Positions 9,396-18,399 of a stretch of 64,000 nt of DNA are shown here, one piece after another (position 1 is the first letter of the stretch; every line of letters starts with the position of its first letter). The DNA is from Pandoraea apista (GTDB lineage: Bacteria; Pseudomonadota; Gammaproteobacteria; Burkholderiales; Burkholderiaceae). The notes beneath the pieces are model-generated. The model was not told the origin of the DNA and made no database searches. It saw only the letters and a program-made list of their open reading frames with translations. Where the stretch lies: NCBI RefSeq assembly GCF_001465595.2, contig NZ_CP013481.2, forward strand, positions 1,116,001 to 1,180,000, in the 5' to 3' direction. Position numbers and translations under genes: made by a program.

Positions 9396-9415
9396 CTATT
9401 AAATGGCATTAATAG
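9396..9415. promoter_or_regulatory. Inverted repeat in the AraC/PPOX divergent promoter
   Basis: Perfect 7-bp arms CTATTAA and TTAATAG separated by six bases, 13 bases before the AraC start and 61 before the PPOX start. Its AT-rich sequence and position suggest an operator; which protein binds it is unknown. Confidence 0.5.
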
Positions 9416-9475
9416 TCTATCAGCGCCATGCGAGGGCGGGATATGCTCGGCATACGTTTCTGAAGGAGTGCTCTT

Positions 9476-10111
9476 ATGCCGCATACCAACCTGCCCTCTG
9501 CGTCTACGGCGTCTGCCGTCGATCTCGATCAACTCTACGATCCGCAGTCGGAGATGATCGTGAAAGGCGTCATGTCGAGACTGTTGCCGTTTCACATTGC
9601 TTATCTCGAGGTGGCCACCTTCTTCTGTCTGGCGACCGGCAGCGCGCAGGGTCTCGACGCGTCGCCGCGCGGTGGCGAGCCGGGCTTCGTGAAGGTGCTC
9701 GATGAGAAGAGCGTGGCGTTTGCCGACTGGCCGGGCAATAACCGCATCGCGTCGCTGCGCAACCTGACCGAGGACAACCGCGTCGGCATGCTGTTTCTGT
9801 TCCCTGGGCTGGAAGTCTTCATGCGCATCAACGGTCATGCGCAGATTCGTGTCGAGCCCGCGCTGCTGGAGCGACTGAAGGAAGGGGAGCGTACGCCGAA
9901 GACTGCCATCGTCGTGACCATCGACGAAGTGCTGTTCCACTGCGGCAAGGCGATCAACCGGGCGAAACTATGGCGAACCGAGTCGCAACTCGACCGCACG
10001 TCGGTGCCGTCGATGGGCGATATGAAGGCGGCGCTGACCGGCATGGACAAAGCCCACGCCAGCGCGATGGATGAAGGATATTACCGCGCGGTGCGCGGCG
10101 ATCTTTACTGA
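9476..10111 (+). CDS. Pyridoxamine 5'-phosphate oxidase family protein
   Basis: 211 residues with a good Shine-Dalgarno (AAGGAG) before the ATG. The split-barrel flavin/heme-binding fold is recognisable from VKVLDEKSVAFADWPGNNRIASLRNLTEDNRVGMLFLFPG followed by LRINGHAQI-like sequence, as in the PPOX-related 'MSMEG_1061' type family. These proteins bind FMN, F420 or heme and reduce small molecules; the substrate here is unknown. It is the likely target of the divergent AraC regulator. Confidence 0.88.
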   Translation: MPHTNLPSASTASAVDLDQLYDPQSEMIVKGVMSRLLPFHIAYLEVATFFCLATGSAQGLDASPRGGEPGFVKVLDEKSVAFADWPGNNRIASLRNLTEDNRVGMLFLFPGLEVFMRINGHAQIRVEPALLERLKEGERTPKTAIVVTIDEVLFHCGKAINRAKLWRTESQLDRTSVPSMGDMKAALTGMDKAHASAMDEGYYRAVRGDLY

Positions 10112-10183
10112 GACGCTGAGCTTCTGAGATCGCCGAGAGGGCAGACGCGACCGACGCGGCCGCCATCGGCAACGTTGGGCGGC

Positions 10184-10936
10184 TTATCCCTGCGGGTTGG
10201 CCGACTCCTGCGCGCGGCGCAGGCGCTCGCGGCTGTTCGTGAGGTGAGTGCGCATCGCTGCGCGGGCCGCCTCCGGATCGCGTCGCGCAATGGCGTTGTA
10301 GATGTCCTCGTGTTCCCGATTCACCCGATTGAGGTACGACACCTGATCGTCGTCGGCCAACGCGGCGGAATTCACACGCGTGCGCGGAATGATCGTATTG
10401 CCGAGTTGCTCGAGAATGTCGTGGAAATAGCGGTTGCCGGTCGCGCTCGCCACTTGCAGGTGGAAGGCGACGTCGGCTGTCACGGCATTGCCGGTGCGCT
10501 GACGAACGTGCATTTCGAAGTCGTCCAGCGCCTGACGCATCAGTTTGAGTTGCGTATCGGTGCGGCGATTCGCGGCAAGGCCCGCCGCTTCCGTTTCCAG
10601 CGAAATCCGCAGTTCCAGAATCGCCATCACGTCGAGCATTGTCAGAATGCTGTTGGTGTCGACCTGAAGGGAGTTCTCGCGCGGCGCTTCCAGCACGAAC
10701 GTGCCGATACCGTGCCGCGTTTCCACCAGTTGCCCCGCCTGAAGCCGCGAAATCGCTTCGCGCACCACGGTACGGCTCACCCCAAGGCTTTCCATAATGG
10801 CCGACTCGGTCGGCAGCTTGTCGCCCGGGCGGAACGTGCCGCTGCGAATCTGCTCGGACAAGGCACTCACGACCTCTTCCGTGAGGCTGCGAGACTTGCG
10901 GCGAGGACGTGCGGGCAACGGGCTGGTCATGGACAT
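10184..10936 (-). CDS. GntR/FadR-family regulator, probable sugar-acid regulator
   Basis: 250 residues from the ATG at 10936; a TTG at 10963 is also in frame. The N-terminal winged helix-turn-helix is clear (LTEEVVSALSEQIRSGTFRPGDKLPTE; GVSRTVVREAISRLQAGQLV), followed by an all-helical FCD effector domain with the metal/ligand residues expected (ELRISLETEAA, D-x3-H in DVAFHLQVA, NREHEDIYNAIARRD). FCD regulators usually sense sugar acids or carboxylates. Position next to the glucarate genes and repeated GTCAT-N3-ATGAC sites make it the likely regulator of both sugar-acid loci in the window. Confidence 0.9.
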   Translation of the reverse strand: MSMTSPLPARPRRKSRSLTEEVVSALSEQIRSGTFRPGDKLPTESAIMESLGVSRTVVREAISRLQAGQLVETRHGIGTFVLEAPRENSLQVDTNSILTMLDVMAILELRISLETEAAGLAANRRTDTQLKLMRQALDDFEMHVRQRTGNAVTADVAFHLQVASATGNRYFHDILEQLGNTIIPRTRVNSAALADDDQVSYLNRVNREHEDIYNAIARRDPEAARAAMRTHLTNSRERLRRAQESANPQG

Positions 10937-10980
10937 GGCGTCGTGAAAAGGGTGGGGAAACAATAACGCCCTCAGTTTAC

Positions 10981-11016
10981 CTTATCGACCGTCGCATACA
11001 TACGACAACCGATAAG
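10981..11016. promoter_or_regulatory. 36-bp dyad upstream of the GntR regulator
   Basis: Nested inverted repeats with one centre: outer arms CTTATCG / CGATAAG (7 bp perfect), inner arms GTCG / CGAC. It lies 44 bases before the ATG of the GntR gene, a usual place for an autoregulatory operator. Binding is inferred. Confidence 0.5.
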
Positions 11017-11171
11017 AATCGACCGCCAATGCCATGCCCCAATGACTGCCGGGCATCGGCGGCCCAACGCACAATCTCGTGCGACTTCTCGCGACCACTC
11101 ATGACTGTCCGGGCGGGCACCCACGGATACCGGTCCGGACAGCTTTGCTACACGCCGTCAGGCGTCAGACG

Positions 11172-12347
11172 TCAGAAATCGACGCGAATCCCCAGCATGC
11201 CGACGAACTGCGAACTCGTCGCCGAGGGCGTGCTGTTCTGCGAGTCGCCGACGACCGGCCCGGCGTTGATGATGCTTGTGGCGTTCGCCGCGAGCGACTT
11301 GCCGTTGGCGTGCTGCCACGCTTCGAGCGCGTACAGCGAGGTGCGCTTCGAGAGCGAATACACCTGCGCGAGCGAGACCTGATGATAAGTGGCGGAATCG
11401 TTGATGCCGTTGGCCTTCGATGCGGCGGTGTAGCTGTACGCTGCGGCCAGACGCCATTGCGGCGCCACGATCCACGACGCATGCACGCCCGCCGTGTTGA
11501 AGATCGCCGTGTCGTGGAACAGCGACGCGGCGCCCGGTTTGTACTGCACGTTGCTGTAGCTTGCGCCCAGCGTCACGCTACCGATCGTGTAGATGCCGGC
11601 GAAGGCGATGTGTTGCAGCGCATCTGCGGACAGATAGCCCTGATTGACGGCGGATGCGCCCGGCGTGCCCGTCGACGCCCCATTCCAGCTCGTGCCGGTG
11701 CCGCCGATGTTGTTCATACGCAGATAGCCGGCTGCCAGCGAGAGCGGCCCGCCGTCGTAACGCAGCGCGCCGGAGTAGGTATTGCCCTTGCTGAACGCCC
11801 CGGCCTGACCGCCGAAGCCGTATTGCAGGCTGGCGGTCACGCCCCACAGGACCGGCGAGGTGTAGGTCACCGAGTTGTTGATGCGGATGGTCGTGTCGAG
11901 ACCGTCGATATCGCCCGGGTGTGCGCCGGTCGCCCCCGTTACGTAGGCCACGGGGCCGATAGTGCCGACCATCAGGTAGTAAGGCGAGTACTGGCGGCCG
12001 ATGGTGACCGTGCCGACCTGATCGTTCTTCAGGCCGACGAACGCCTGACGATTGAACATCACACCCGACGAGCTGAAAGCGCCGCTGTTGACGTCGAAAC
12101 CGTTCTCCAACTGGAACAGCGCCTTGGTGCCGCCGCCGAGATCTTCGGTGCCGCGCAGGCCCCATCGGCTGCCCGCCAGGTTGCCGTTGCGCAGGTAGGT
12201 GTTTGACTTGCCGTTCTGGTTGCTGCTGTAGGTCAGTGCATCGTCGACGATCCCGTACAGCGTCACGTTCGACTGCGCGAACGCCGGCATGGCGCCGGCG
12301 GCGAGACCGGCCAATACTAGCCCGGCAAACAGTTTCGAATGTCTCAC
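11172..12347 (-). CDS. Outer membrane porin (Gram-negative porin_4 type)
   Basis: 391 residues from a GTG at 12347 chosen because AGGAG lies 6 bases upstream and a signal peptide follows directly (VRHSKLFAGLVLAGLAAGAMPAFA). The mature protein starts QSNVTLYGIVDDALTYSSN, the standard opening of Burkholderiales trimeric porins, and ends in aromatic-rich strands with a C-terminal Phe (GIRVDF), the beta-barrel assembly signal. It lies 65 bases behind glucarate dehydratase on the same strand, so it probably admits sugar acids across the outer membrane. Confidence 0.93.
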   Translation of the reverse strand: MRHSKLFAGLVLAGLAAGAMPAFAQSNVTLYGIVDDALTYSSNQNGKSNTYLRNGNLAGSRWGLRGTEDLGGGTKALFQLENGFDVNSGAFSSSGVMFNRQAFVGLKNDQVGTVTIGRQYSPYYLMVGTIGPVAYVTGATGAHPGDIDGLDTTIRINNSVTYTSPVLWGVTASLQYGFGGQAGAFSKGNTYSGALRYDGGPLSLAAGYLRMNNIGGTGTSWNGASTGTPGASAVNQGYLSADALQHIAFAGIYTIGSVTLGASYSNVQYKPGAASLFHDTAIFNTAGVHASWIVAPQWRLAAAYSYTAASKANGINDSATYHQVSLAQVYSLSKRTSLYALEAWQHANGKSLAANATSIINAGPVVGDSQNSTPSATSSQFVGMLGIRVDF

Positions 12348-12412
12348 GACTTCTCCTCTTGTGATGTGTTTTGTTGGACTTCGTTTGAAACGTTGCTGCG
12401 TGCTCACTGGGG

Positions 12413-13696
12413 TTAAAAACGGGGCGCCTTGCCGCGCCAGTCGGGTTGGTATTTGCGCATCTGAACTGCATCGTTACGGGTGCGCAGCCCGCAACGCAGG
12501 TATTGCTCATGCAGTTTGGCTAACTGGTCCCGATCGATTTCGAGGCCGAGCCCCGGCGCTTTTGTCACGGCGACCGCGCCATTGCGGATCGCGATCTTGC
12601 CGCCGCGCACGACTTCCTCGTCGGCGGCTTGCCACGGGTAGTGCGTGTCGCAGGCATAGGACAGACGCGGCACGCTGGCCGCCAGATGTGTCATCGCCAT
12701 CAGGCTGATACCGAGGTGCGAGTTCGAGTGCATCGACAAGCCGAGATCGAACGTCTCGCACATACGCGCGAGCAGTTGCGTGTCGCGCAATCCGCCCCAG
12801 TAGTGGTGATCGGAAAGAATGATCTGCGCGCCGTTCAGTCGCACGTTCTCGCGGAATTGCCGCAGGTCGGTAACCACCATGTTGGTGGCGAGCGGCATGC
12901 CCGTGGCGCGATGCAGTTCGGCCATGCCTTCGAGCGTGGGCGTGGGGTCTTCGTAGTACTCGAGATCGCCCGCGAGTTCGCGTCCCATCGCAATGGCTGT
13001 CGGCAACGACCAGTTGCCGTTCGGATCGATGCGCAGCGGCTTGTCCGGGAACGCGCGCTTGAGTGCCTTCAGGCACTTCACCTCCTCTGCGGGGGCGAGC
13101 ACGCCGGCCTTGAGCTTGATGCTGCCGAAGCCGTAGGTGTCGATCATCGTGCGCGCTTGTGCAACAAGCTGCTCGGCGTTTAGCGTTTCTCCCCAGCCAT
13201 CGGGCGCGTAGCCGGTCGCCGGTGCATCGATGTGCTGCGCATATTTGAAGAACAGATACGCGCTGTACTGCACCTCCCGACGCACTGCGCCGCCGAGCAA
13301 TTCAACGAGTGGAATACCCAGGTGACGGGCCTGCAAATCGAGAAACGGCACCTCGAACGCGGAGTAGATTTTCTCCACGTCCTTGCGCGGGTCGGTGCCC
13401 GGTGCGAGTTCGTATTCCACGCGCTCGCCGCGTACCCCCTGACGCACCACTGCCGCCACGCGCTCACGCAGGCCGTTGGTGTCGAACGGGTCCATCCCGA
13501 TCAAGTGGGGGCGGGTGTTCTCGAGCAAGGCGAGCACCGGCGCGTCGCCATACGTCTCGCCTAGTCCGATGTGTCCGTTATCGGTCTCAATCTCGATGAT
13601 CGAGCGCAGCGCATACGGCTCATGGATGCCGGCGGCGTTGAGCAGCGGCGGGTCGCGAAAAGCAATCGGAGTGATCGTGATGCGTTGGATTTTCAC
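12413..13696 (-). CDS. gudD: D-glucarate dehydratase
   Basis: Enolase-superfamily enzyme converting D-glucarate to 5-dehydro-4-deoxy-D-glucarate. 427 residues from the GTG at 13696 (VKIQRITITPIAFRDPP). Catalytic features of the glucarate dehydratase subgroup are visible: KLK of the K-x-K motif, metal ligands in RIDPNGNWS and YYEDPTP, an Asn in ATNMV, and the catalytic His in HSNSHLGISLMAMTHLAAS. It probably forms an operon with the porin downstream. A perfect GTCAT-CGT-ATGAC palindrome lies 77 bases upstream. The product is processed by KdgD and KGSA dehydrogenase encoded at 25-27.7 kb. Confidence 0.95.
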   Translation of the reverse strand: MKIQRITITPIAFRDPPLLNAAGIHEPYALRSIIEIETDNGHIGLGETYGDAPVLALLENTRPHLIGMDPFDTNGLRERVAAVVRQGVRGERVEYELAPGTDPRKDVEKIYSAFEVPFLDLQARHLGIPLVELLGGAVRREVQYSAYLFFKYAQHIDAPATGYAPDGWGETLNAEQLVAQARTMIDTYGFGSIKLKAGVLAPAEEVKCLKALKRAFPDKPLRIDPNGNWSLPTAIAMGRELAGDLEYYEDPTPTLEGMAELHRATGMPLATNMVVTDLRQFRENVRLNGAQIILSDHHYWGGLRDTQLLARMCETFDLGLSMHSNSHLGISLMAMTHLAASVPRLSYACDTHYPWQAADEEVVRGGKIAIRNGAVAVTKAPGLGLEIDRDQLAKLHEQYLRCGLRTRNDAVQMRKYQPDWRGKAPRF

Positions 13697-13772
13697 GGCG
13701 GGGGAATCCCTTTCTCGGTAGGCGCAAACCACCTGCGAATACGCAATGGATGTCGATTAATTTCACTTTTAC

Positions 13773-13785
13773 GTCATCGTATGAC
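13773..13785. promoter_or_regulatory. Palindromic operator GTCAT-N3-ATGAC (gudD side)
   Basis: Perfect palindrome GTCAT-CGT-ATGAC. The same core recurs at 13962, and a one-mismatch form at 27762. Probable binding site for the GntR/FCD regulator at 10184. Confidence 0.6.
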
Positions 13786-13959
13786 TGGCCGTAATTTAGG
13801 TGACGCTTAGGGCGTCTCTCTATCGGTGTAATCCCTGATCAGAGGTCTGCTGTTCTAAGGAAATCGCCTGAAAATATGCATAAATGCCCAATTATTTCGA
13901 TTTCCTAGGGAAATCTCTGAGGCGCGTCGGCATGTCTCCTGATTGCAAATTCGCCACTC

Positions 13960-13976
13960 AAGTCATATGATGACTT
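13960..13976. promoter_or_regulatory. Palindromic operator AAGTCAT-N3-ATGACTT (ABC side)
   Basis: Perfect 7-bp arms around ATG, 32 bases before the solute-binding protein start and just upstream of its Shine-Dalgarno, a repressor-like position. It shares the GTCAT-N3-ATGAC core with the gudD site. Confidence 0.62.
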
Positions 13977-14007
13977 ACGAGAAATTCCACTCAAAAGAGG
14001 AGACAGC

Positions 14008-15183
14008 ATGGCCTTCAGCCGCAGGGGATTCTGGCAACGCACGCTTGGCGCACTAGCATGTGCCGCCGCACTGGGAAGCATGGCGAGTACCGCAACCGCT
14101 GCGCCGGTGGCGCTGAACGTCGTCGACGTCGCAGGTAACCTGGCGCTCACGCAGAAGGGCTTCGAGGCATTCCGCGACAAGTACCCGGATCTCGTTTCCA
14201 AGATCACCTTTACCAACGCACCGGCCCCGCAGTTGCCGGGCAAGATCAAGGCCATGCAGGCCGCCGGACGTTCCGACATCGATATCGTGTTGACCGGGAC
14301 CGACGCCCTTGCCGCCGGTATCCAGCAAAACCTCTGGCAACGCCTGCTGCCCGAGTACAGCGCGAAGTTTCCGGGCGTGCTCGACAAATACGCGCCGAAC
14401 GTGCGCGCCATGCAGGAACTCTCGAAGGGCTACGGTCTTGCCGTAACGTTCATGCCGGCAGGTCCGCTCGTCGAATACAACCCGGCGAAGGTGGCCAACC
14501 CGCCGAAGTCGCCTGCCGAATTGCTGGCCTGGTGCAAGGCGAATCCGGGCAAGCTGATTTACGCGCGTCCGGCCAACTCGGGCCCGGGCCGCACCTTCCT
14601 GATGGGGCTGCCGTATCTGCTGGGCGACAAAGACCCGCACGACCCGATCAAGGGATGGGACAAGACGTGGGCATTCCTGAAAGAACTCGATTCGTGCATT
14701 CCGTACTACCCGGGCGGCACGTCGGCAGTGATGAAGGAGCTTGGCGAAGGCAGTCGCGACATGACGCTCACCGTCACGGGGTGGGACATCAATCCGCGCG
14801 CGTTGGGTATCGTGCCGGCGACCTTCAAAGTGCAGTCGTTCGACAAGTTCACATGGGTCAACGACGCGCATTACATAGTCGTGCCCAAGGGCGTGCCGAA
14901 AGAGAAAATGGACGTCATCGTCAAGCTGATCAACTTCATGCTCGAGCCGGCACAGCAAGCGCTCACGTATGACGACGGCTACTTCTATCCCGGCCCTGCG
15001 GTGAAGGACGTGCCGCTGAGCGCAGCCCCCGCGAAGAGTCAGGAAGTGATCGCGAAGTACGGCCGTCCGGAATACGCGAAACTCATCGCCGACTTCCCGC
15101 ATGCCGTGCCGCTCGACGCCACGGCGATGGTTGCGGCGTTCCAGAAATGGGATGCCGAGATCGGCTCGCTGAAATCGAAGTGA
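14008..15183 (+). CDS. ABC importer, periplasmic solute-binding protein (probable sugar-acid uptake)
   Basis: 391 residues with AGAGGAG upstream of the ATG. The N-terminus MAFSRRGFWQRTLGALACAAALGSMASTATA is an export signal, perhaps Tat-type (SRRGF). The mature protein is a family-1 extracellular solute-binding protein related to the Fe3+/polyamine/thiamine type, with hinge-like segments ELSKGYGLAVTFMPAGPLVEYNP and LTVTGWDINPRALG. It is the first gene of a four-gene ABC operon divergent from gudD. The substrate is inferred to be glucarate or a related aldarate only from gene context and shared palindromes. Confidence 0.85.
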   Translation: MAFSRRGFWQRTLGALACAAALGSMASTATAAPVALNVVDVAGNLALTQKGFEAFRDKYPDLVSKITFTNAPAPQLPGKIKAMQAAGRSDIDIVLTGTDALAAGIQQNLWQRLLPEYSAKFPGVLDKYAPNVRAMQELSKGYGLAVTFMPAGPLVEYNPAKVANPPKSPAELLAWCKANPGKLIYARPANSGPGRTFLMGLPYLLGDKDPHDPIKGWDKTWAFLKELDSCIPYYPGGTSAVMKELGEGSRDMTLTVTGWDINPRALGIVPATFKVQSFDKFTWVNDAHYIVVPKGVPKEKMDVIVKLINFMLEPAQQALTYDDGYFYPGPAVKDVPLSAAPAKSQEVIAKYGRPEYAKLIADFPHAVPLDATAMVAAFQKWDAEIGSLKSK

Positions 15184-15204
15184 CCGGAGTGATCGGAGCC
15201 GCGT

Positions 15205-16287
15205 ATGAAGCACAATTTTCAACACCTGCGCCTCGACAACGTCGCGCGTAGTTTCACCAATGCGGAAGGGCAGTCCGTGGCCGCCTTGAACGGCCTGGAC
15301 CTGAGCATCGAGCGAGGCGAATTCATCGCGCTGCTCGGGCCCTCCGGCTGCGGCAAGTCGACGGCGCTCAACTGTATTGCCGGACTCACGCCGCTCACCG
15401 GCGGCGCGATCTGGCTCGACGACGAACGCATCGACGTGCTGCCGAGCGAGAAGCGCGGCTTCGGCATGGTCTTTCAGAATTACGCGCTGTTCCCGCACAT
15501 GAGCGTGCTCGATAACGTGGGCTTCGGCCTGCGCATGCGCGGCGTGCCGCGCGCCGAGATCGAGAAGCGCGCCCGAGAGGCGTTGCAACTCGTGCAACTC
15601 GTGGGGCACGAGCGCAAGCTGCCCGGCCAGCTCTCCGGCGGGCAGCAGCAGCGCGTAGCGATTGCCCGAGCCATTGTGATCGAGCCGCCGGTCGTGCTGA
15701 TGGACGAACCGCTCTCGAACCTCGACGCCAAACTGCGAATCGAGATGCGCGCCGAGATCCGCCGCATTCACGGCAAGCTCGATCGCGCAACGATCTACGT
15801 CACGCACGATCAGGACGAAGCGCTGTCGATGGCCGATCGCATCGTGGTGATGAAGGAGGGTGTCGTGCAGCAGATCGGCGCGCCGCGCGACGTGTACAGC
15901 CGTCCGCGCAATCTGCATGTGGCGCGCTTCATGGGGTACCGCAACGTGCTCGACGTGTCGATTACCTCGGCGCAGGGCGATCACGCGCGCGTGTCGTGCG
16001 GCAGCGCCTCGTTCGACGGCGTGCTTATGGAGTCGCCCGGCAGCGAGAGCAAGGTCAGCGTGGCGATTCGTCCCGACGATTTCGAGCGTGCGCAGGCGGC
16101 GAACGACAATGCCTTCGAAGGGGTGGTGGAGACCGTCGAGTATGGCGGTCGCGATTCGTTGCTGCGCGTGGCGTCGCCGTTCGGGCCGCTGTATGCGCGC
16201 CTGCCCGGCGACTACGCGGTTGGCGAGCGTGTGCCGCTGCGTGTGCCTGCCGACCGTACGCTCGTCTACGCAGGGGAGCGCGCATGA
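15205..16287 (+). CDS. ABC importer ATP-binding protein (PotA/FbpC type)
   Basis: 360 residues. Walker [11 protein letters not shown]-loop [14 protein letters not shown], signature LSGGQQQR, Walker [13 protein letters not shown] and the switch His in [14 protein letters not shown] are all present. The C-terminal ~100 residues ([28 protein letters not shown]) form the TOBE regulatory domain typical of this importer class. It lies 21 bases after the binding protein and overlaps the next permease by ATGA. Confidence 0.95.
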   Translation: MKHNFQHLRLDNVARSFTNAEGQSVAALNGLDLSIERGEFIALLGPSGCGKSTALNCIAGLTPLTGGAIWLDDERIDVLPSEKRGFGMVFQNYALFPHMSVLDNVGFGLRMRGVPRAEIEKRAREALQLVQLVGHERKLPGQLSGGQQQRVAIARAIVIEPPVVLMDEPLSNLDAKLRIEMRAEIRRIHGKLDRATIYVTHDQDEALSMADRIVVMKEGVVQQIGAPRDVYSRPRNLHVARFMGYRNVLDVSITSAQGDHARVSCGSASFDGVLMESPGSESKVSVAIRPDDFERAQAANDNAFEGVVETVEYGGRDSLLRVASPFGPLYARLPGDYAVGERVPLRVPADRTLVYAGERA

Positions 16288-17171
16288 GTGCCGCCGCAAC
16301 GTCTGCGTCGCTGAGCCCGGCCACGCGTTTCGACGGCCGGGGCTGGCTGGTCGCGCCCGCGCTTGTTTGCTTGATCGCGATGTTCGTGTACCCGTTCGCC
16401 TACGGTCTGTTCCTTTCGTTCCAGCCGATGGAGGGCGGTGGTGTCTTTGCAAACTACCTGAAGTTCTTCACCGAGCCGACACTGTGGCCCACGGTTCTCA
16501 TCACCCTCAAGCTCGCCGTGCCCGCCACGCTGATCAACGTGGGGGCGTCGGTGCCGGCCGCTTTCGCGTTGCGCAGGAGCACGCGGGCATCCAAATTCGT
16601 GACCATGCTGCTCGTTGTGCCGGTCACGCTCGGCACGGTGCTCATTGCCGACGGCATGCTGACGTACTACGGTCCGAACGGCTGGTTCCCGCAAGCATTG
16701 CATGCGCTTCATCTGTATAGCGACGAAGTCCGTCTGACACATAACTACTGGGGGGTGCTGATCTCGCTGGTGATCTCGGGCTTTCCGTTCGCGTTTTTGT
16801 TGATCCTGTCGTACGTGACGGGCATTGACCCGACGCTCGCACGCGCGGCCGGCACGCTGGGCGCGGGGCCGTGGCAGCAGTTCCGTCTGATCTATCTGCC
16901 GTTGCTGGTGCCGGGGCTGACCATGGCGGCATGCCTGTCGTTCGTGCAGGCCTTCTCGGTATTCCCGTCGGCCGTGCTGCTCGGTGTGCCGGCCGGTGCG
17001 ACCCGAGTGGTGTCGATTGCGGCGTATGAGGCGGCGTTCGAGAGCTATGACTACTCGCTGGCATCGTGCGTGGCGATTGTGATGGGCTTCGTTCAGTTGC
17101 TGATTGTGGCGGGCATGCTCGGCGCGCGCCGGGCGTTTTACAGTGGTCCCACCACGGGAGGCAAGGGATGA
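16284..17171 (+). CDS. ABC importer permease 1
   Basis: 295-residue inner-membrane permease. The start is the ATG overlapping the ATPase stop (ATGA at 16284). About six hydrophobic segments follow a short cytoplasmic tail, and the coupling EAA loop is seen as ARAAGTLGAGPWQQFRLIYLPLLVPGL. Translational coupling and order match binding protein, ATPase, permease 1, permease 2. Confidence 0.93.
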   Translation: MSAAATSASLSPATRFDGRGWLVAPALVCLIAMFVYPFAYGLFLSFQPMEGGGVFANYLKFFTEPTLWPTVLITLKLAVPATLINVGASVPAAFALRRSTRASKFVTMLLVVPVTLGTVLIADGMLTYYGPNGWFPQALHALHLYSDEVRLTHNYWGVLISLVISGFPFAFLLILSYVTGIDPTLARAAGTLGAGPWQQFRLIYLPLLVPGLTMAACLSFVQAFSVFPSAVLLGVPAGATRVVSIAAYEAAFESYDYSLASCVAIVMGFVQLLIVAGMLGARRAFYSGPTTGGKG

Positions 17172-18124
17172 GCGGTACAGACAAGCATCTGGCCGGAACG
17201 CTGGCCGCGCAGGAGGGAGATTTCATGACGACGCCTTCGCCCGTGAGTCAGGCGCCGGCGGCGCCCGCGACACGTCGCAAACCGGGTCGTGCGGGACCGG
17301 GCTCGCGTCTCTGGCGCGCAATGGTGTGGGGGGCGATGATCTTCTTCCTCGTGAATGTGGGGTTGATGATCGCCACCGTCACGATGAACTCGTTTGCCAC
17401 GCGTTGGTTCGGCACGCCGTTGCCCGAAGGTTTCACGCTGCACTGGTACGCACAGGCATGGCAGGACTTTCAACTGGCGCAAGTGCTGTGGGTCACGCTC
17501 GAAGTCGTGGGCGCGGTGGTGTTGCTGTCGATTGCGTTGGGCGTACCCGCCGCGTATGCGTTGGCGCGTGTGCAGTTTCCCGGCAAGCGGCTTGCAATGC
17601 TGGTGTTCTTGCTGCCGATGATGGTGCCACCTGTGACGTACGGCATTCCGATGGCAACGGTGCTCTACAAGGTTGGACTGGGCGGCACGCTCACCGGCGT
17701 GATTCTTGCGAACCTGGTGCCGTCGCTGCCGTTCGTGATTCTGGTGATGACGCCGTTCATCGAGCAGATCGATCCGAATCTCGAAGCCGCTGCGCGTATT
17801 TTCGGTGCCAACACGTCGAAGTACTTCCGTCATGTGTTGTTGCCGTTGCTGGTGCCGGGCATTCTCGCGGCCGGGTTGCTGACGCTGGTGCGCACCATCG
17901 GCATGTTCGAGCTGACCTTCTTCACGGCCGGCCCCGACACGCAGACGTTGGTGGTTGCGCTCTACTACGCCGTGTTCTCGACCGGCGTGCGAGCGCCGCA
18001 GTCCATCGACGCCATGGCCATGATCTACATGGCCATCACGCTGCTCTGGGTGCTGATTGCGCTTCAGTTCGTGAGTCCGACGCAATTGGTGAGTCGCGTC
18101 AAGGAAGCGCCGAAGGGAGAGTGA
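17168..18124 (+). CDS. ABC importer permease 2
   Basis: Second permease, 318 residues from the ATG at 17168 that overlaps the previous stop (ATGA) and has GGGAGG six bases upstream. An equally plausible ATG at 17225 has AGGAGGG seven bases upstream and would give 299 residues without the polar leader. Six membrane segments and the EAA loop EAAARIFGANTSKYFRHVLLPLLVPG are present. Two well-placed starts are unusual; which is used cannot be told from sequence. Confidence 0.93.
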   Translation: MSGTDKHLAGTLAAQEGDFMTTPSPVSQAPAAPATRRKPGRAGPGSRLWRAMVWGAMIFFLVNVGLMIATVTMNSFATRWFGTPLPEGFTLHWYAQAWQDFQLAQVLWVTLEVVGAVVLLSIALGVPAAYALARVQFPGKRLAMLVFLLPMMVPPVTYGIPMATVLYKVGLGGTLTGVILANLVPSLPFVILVMTPFIEQIDPNLEAAARIFGANTSKYFRHVLLPLLVPGILAAGLLTLVRTIGMFELTFFTAGPDTQTLVVALYYAVFSTGVRAPQSIDAMAMIYMAITLLWVLIALQFVSPTQLVSRVKEAPKGE

Positions 18125-18129
18125 GTTGT

Positions 18130-18177
18130 GCGGGTGCCTCGGGCCTTCGCCATTCGGAAGGTTCGCGCGGCACCCGC
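18130..18177 (+). terminator. Hairpin after the ABC operon
   Basis: Perfect 9-bp stem GCGGGTGCC / GGCACCCGC, six bases after the permease stop, enclosing a smaller CCTTC/GGAAGG stem. No T-run follows, so it may be a terminator or an mRNA 3' stabiliser. Confidence 0.5.
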
Positions 18178-18399
18178 CGTACCGTCATTGCGCTCGCGTT
18201 ATTGTCATCGCCATCGGGCGTCAACGAATCATTGAGGCGACGTACGCGAGCAAGCGTTGTATAGCGAACACGAAGTGCCCGGATTGTTGCGCTGCAACGA
18301 AAAATACCGTTCGAATTCACTGGAATTCAATGGAATAAGGCGCGGGGGCCAGGCGTTCTGAGAGTGTCGTCATCGACATTTCACTCAGGAGCCAAAGTC

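Larger units (their letters stand above)
13697..14007. promoter_or_regulatory. Divergent promoter region gudD / ABC importer
   Basis: 311 bases between two divergent operons. It holds two palindromes listed separately. It also has an AT-rich inverted repeat GGAAATCG (13859-13866) / CGATTTCC (13898-13905), with a third GGAAATC at 13909. No coding sequence is evident. Confidence 0.6.

Noticed and set aside
14053..16452. 799-residue open frame opposite the solute-binding protein and ATPase
   Set aside because: Arg/His-rich shadow caused by high GC at third positions; the opposite strand has strong homology.
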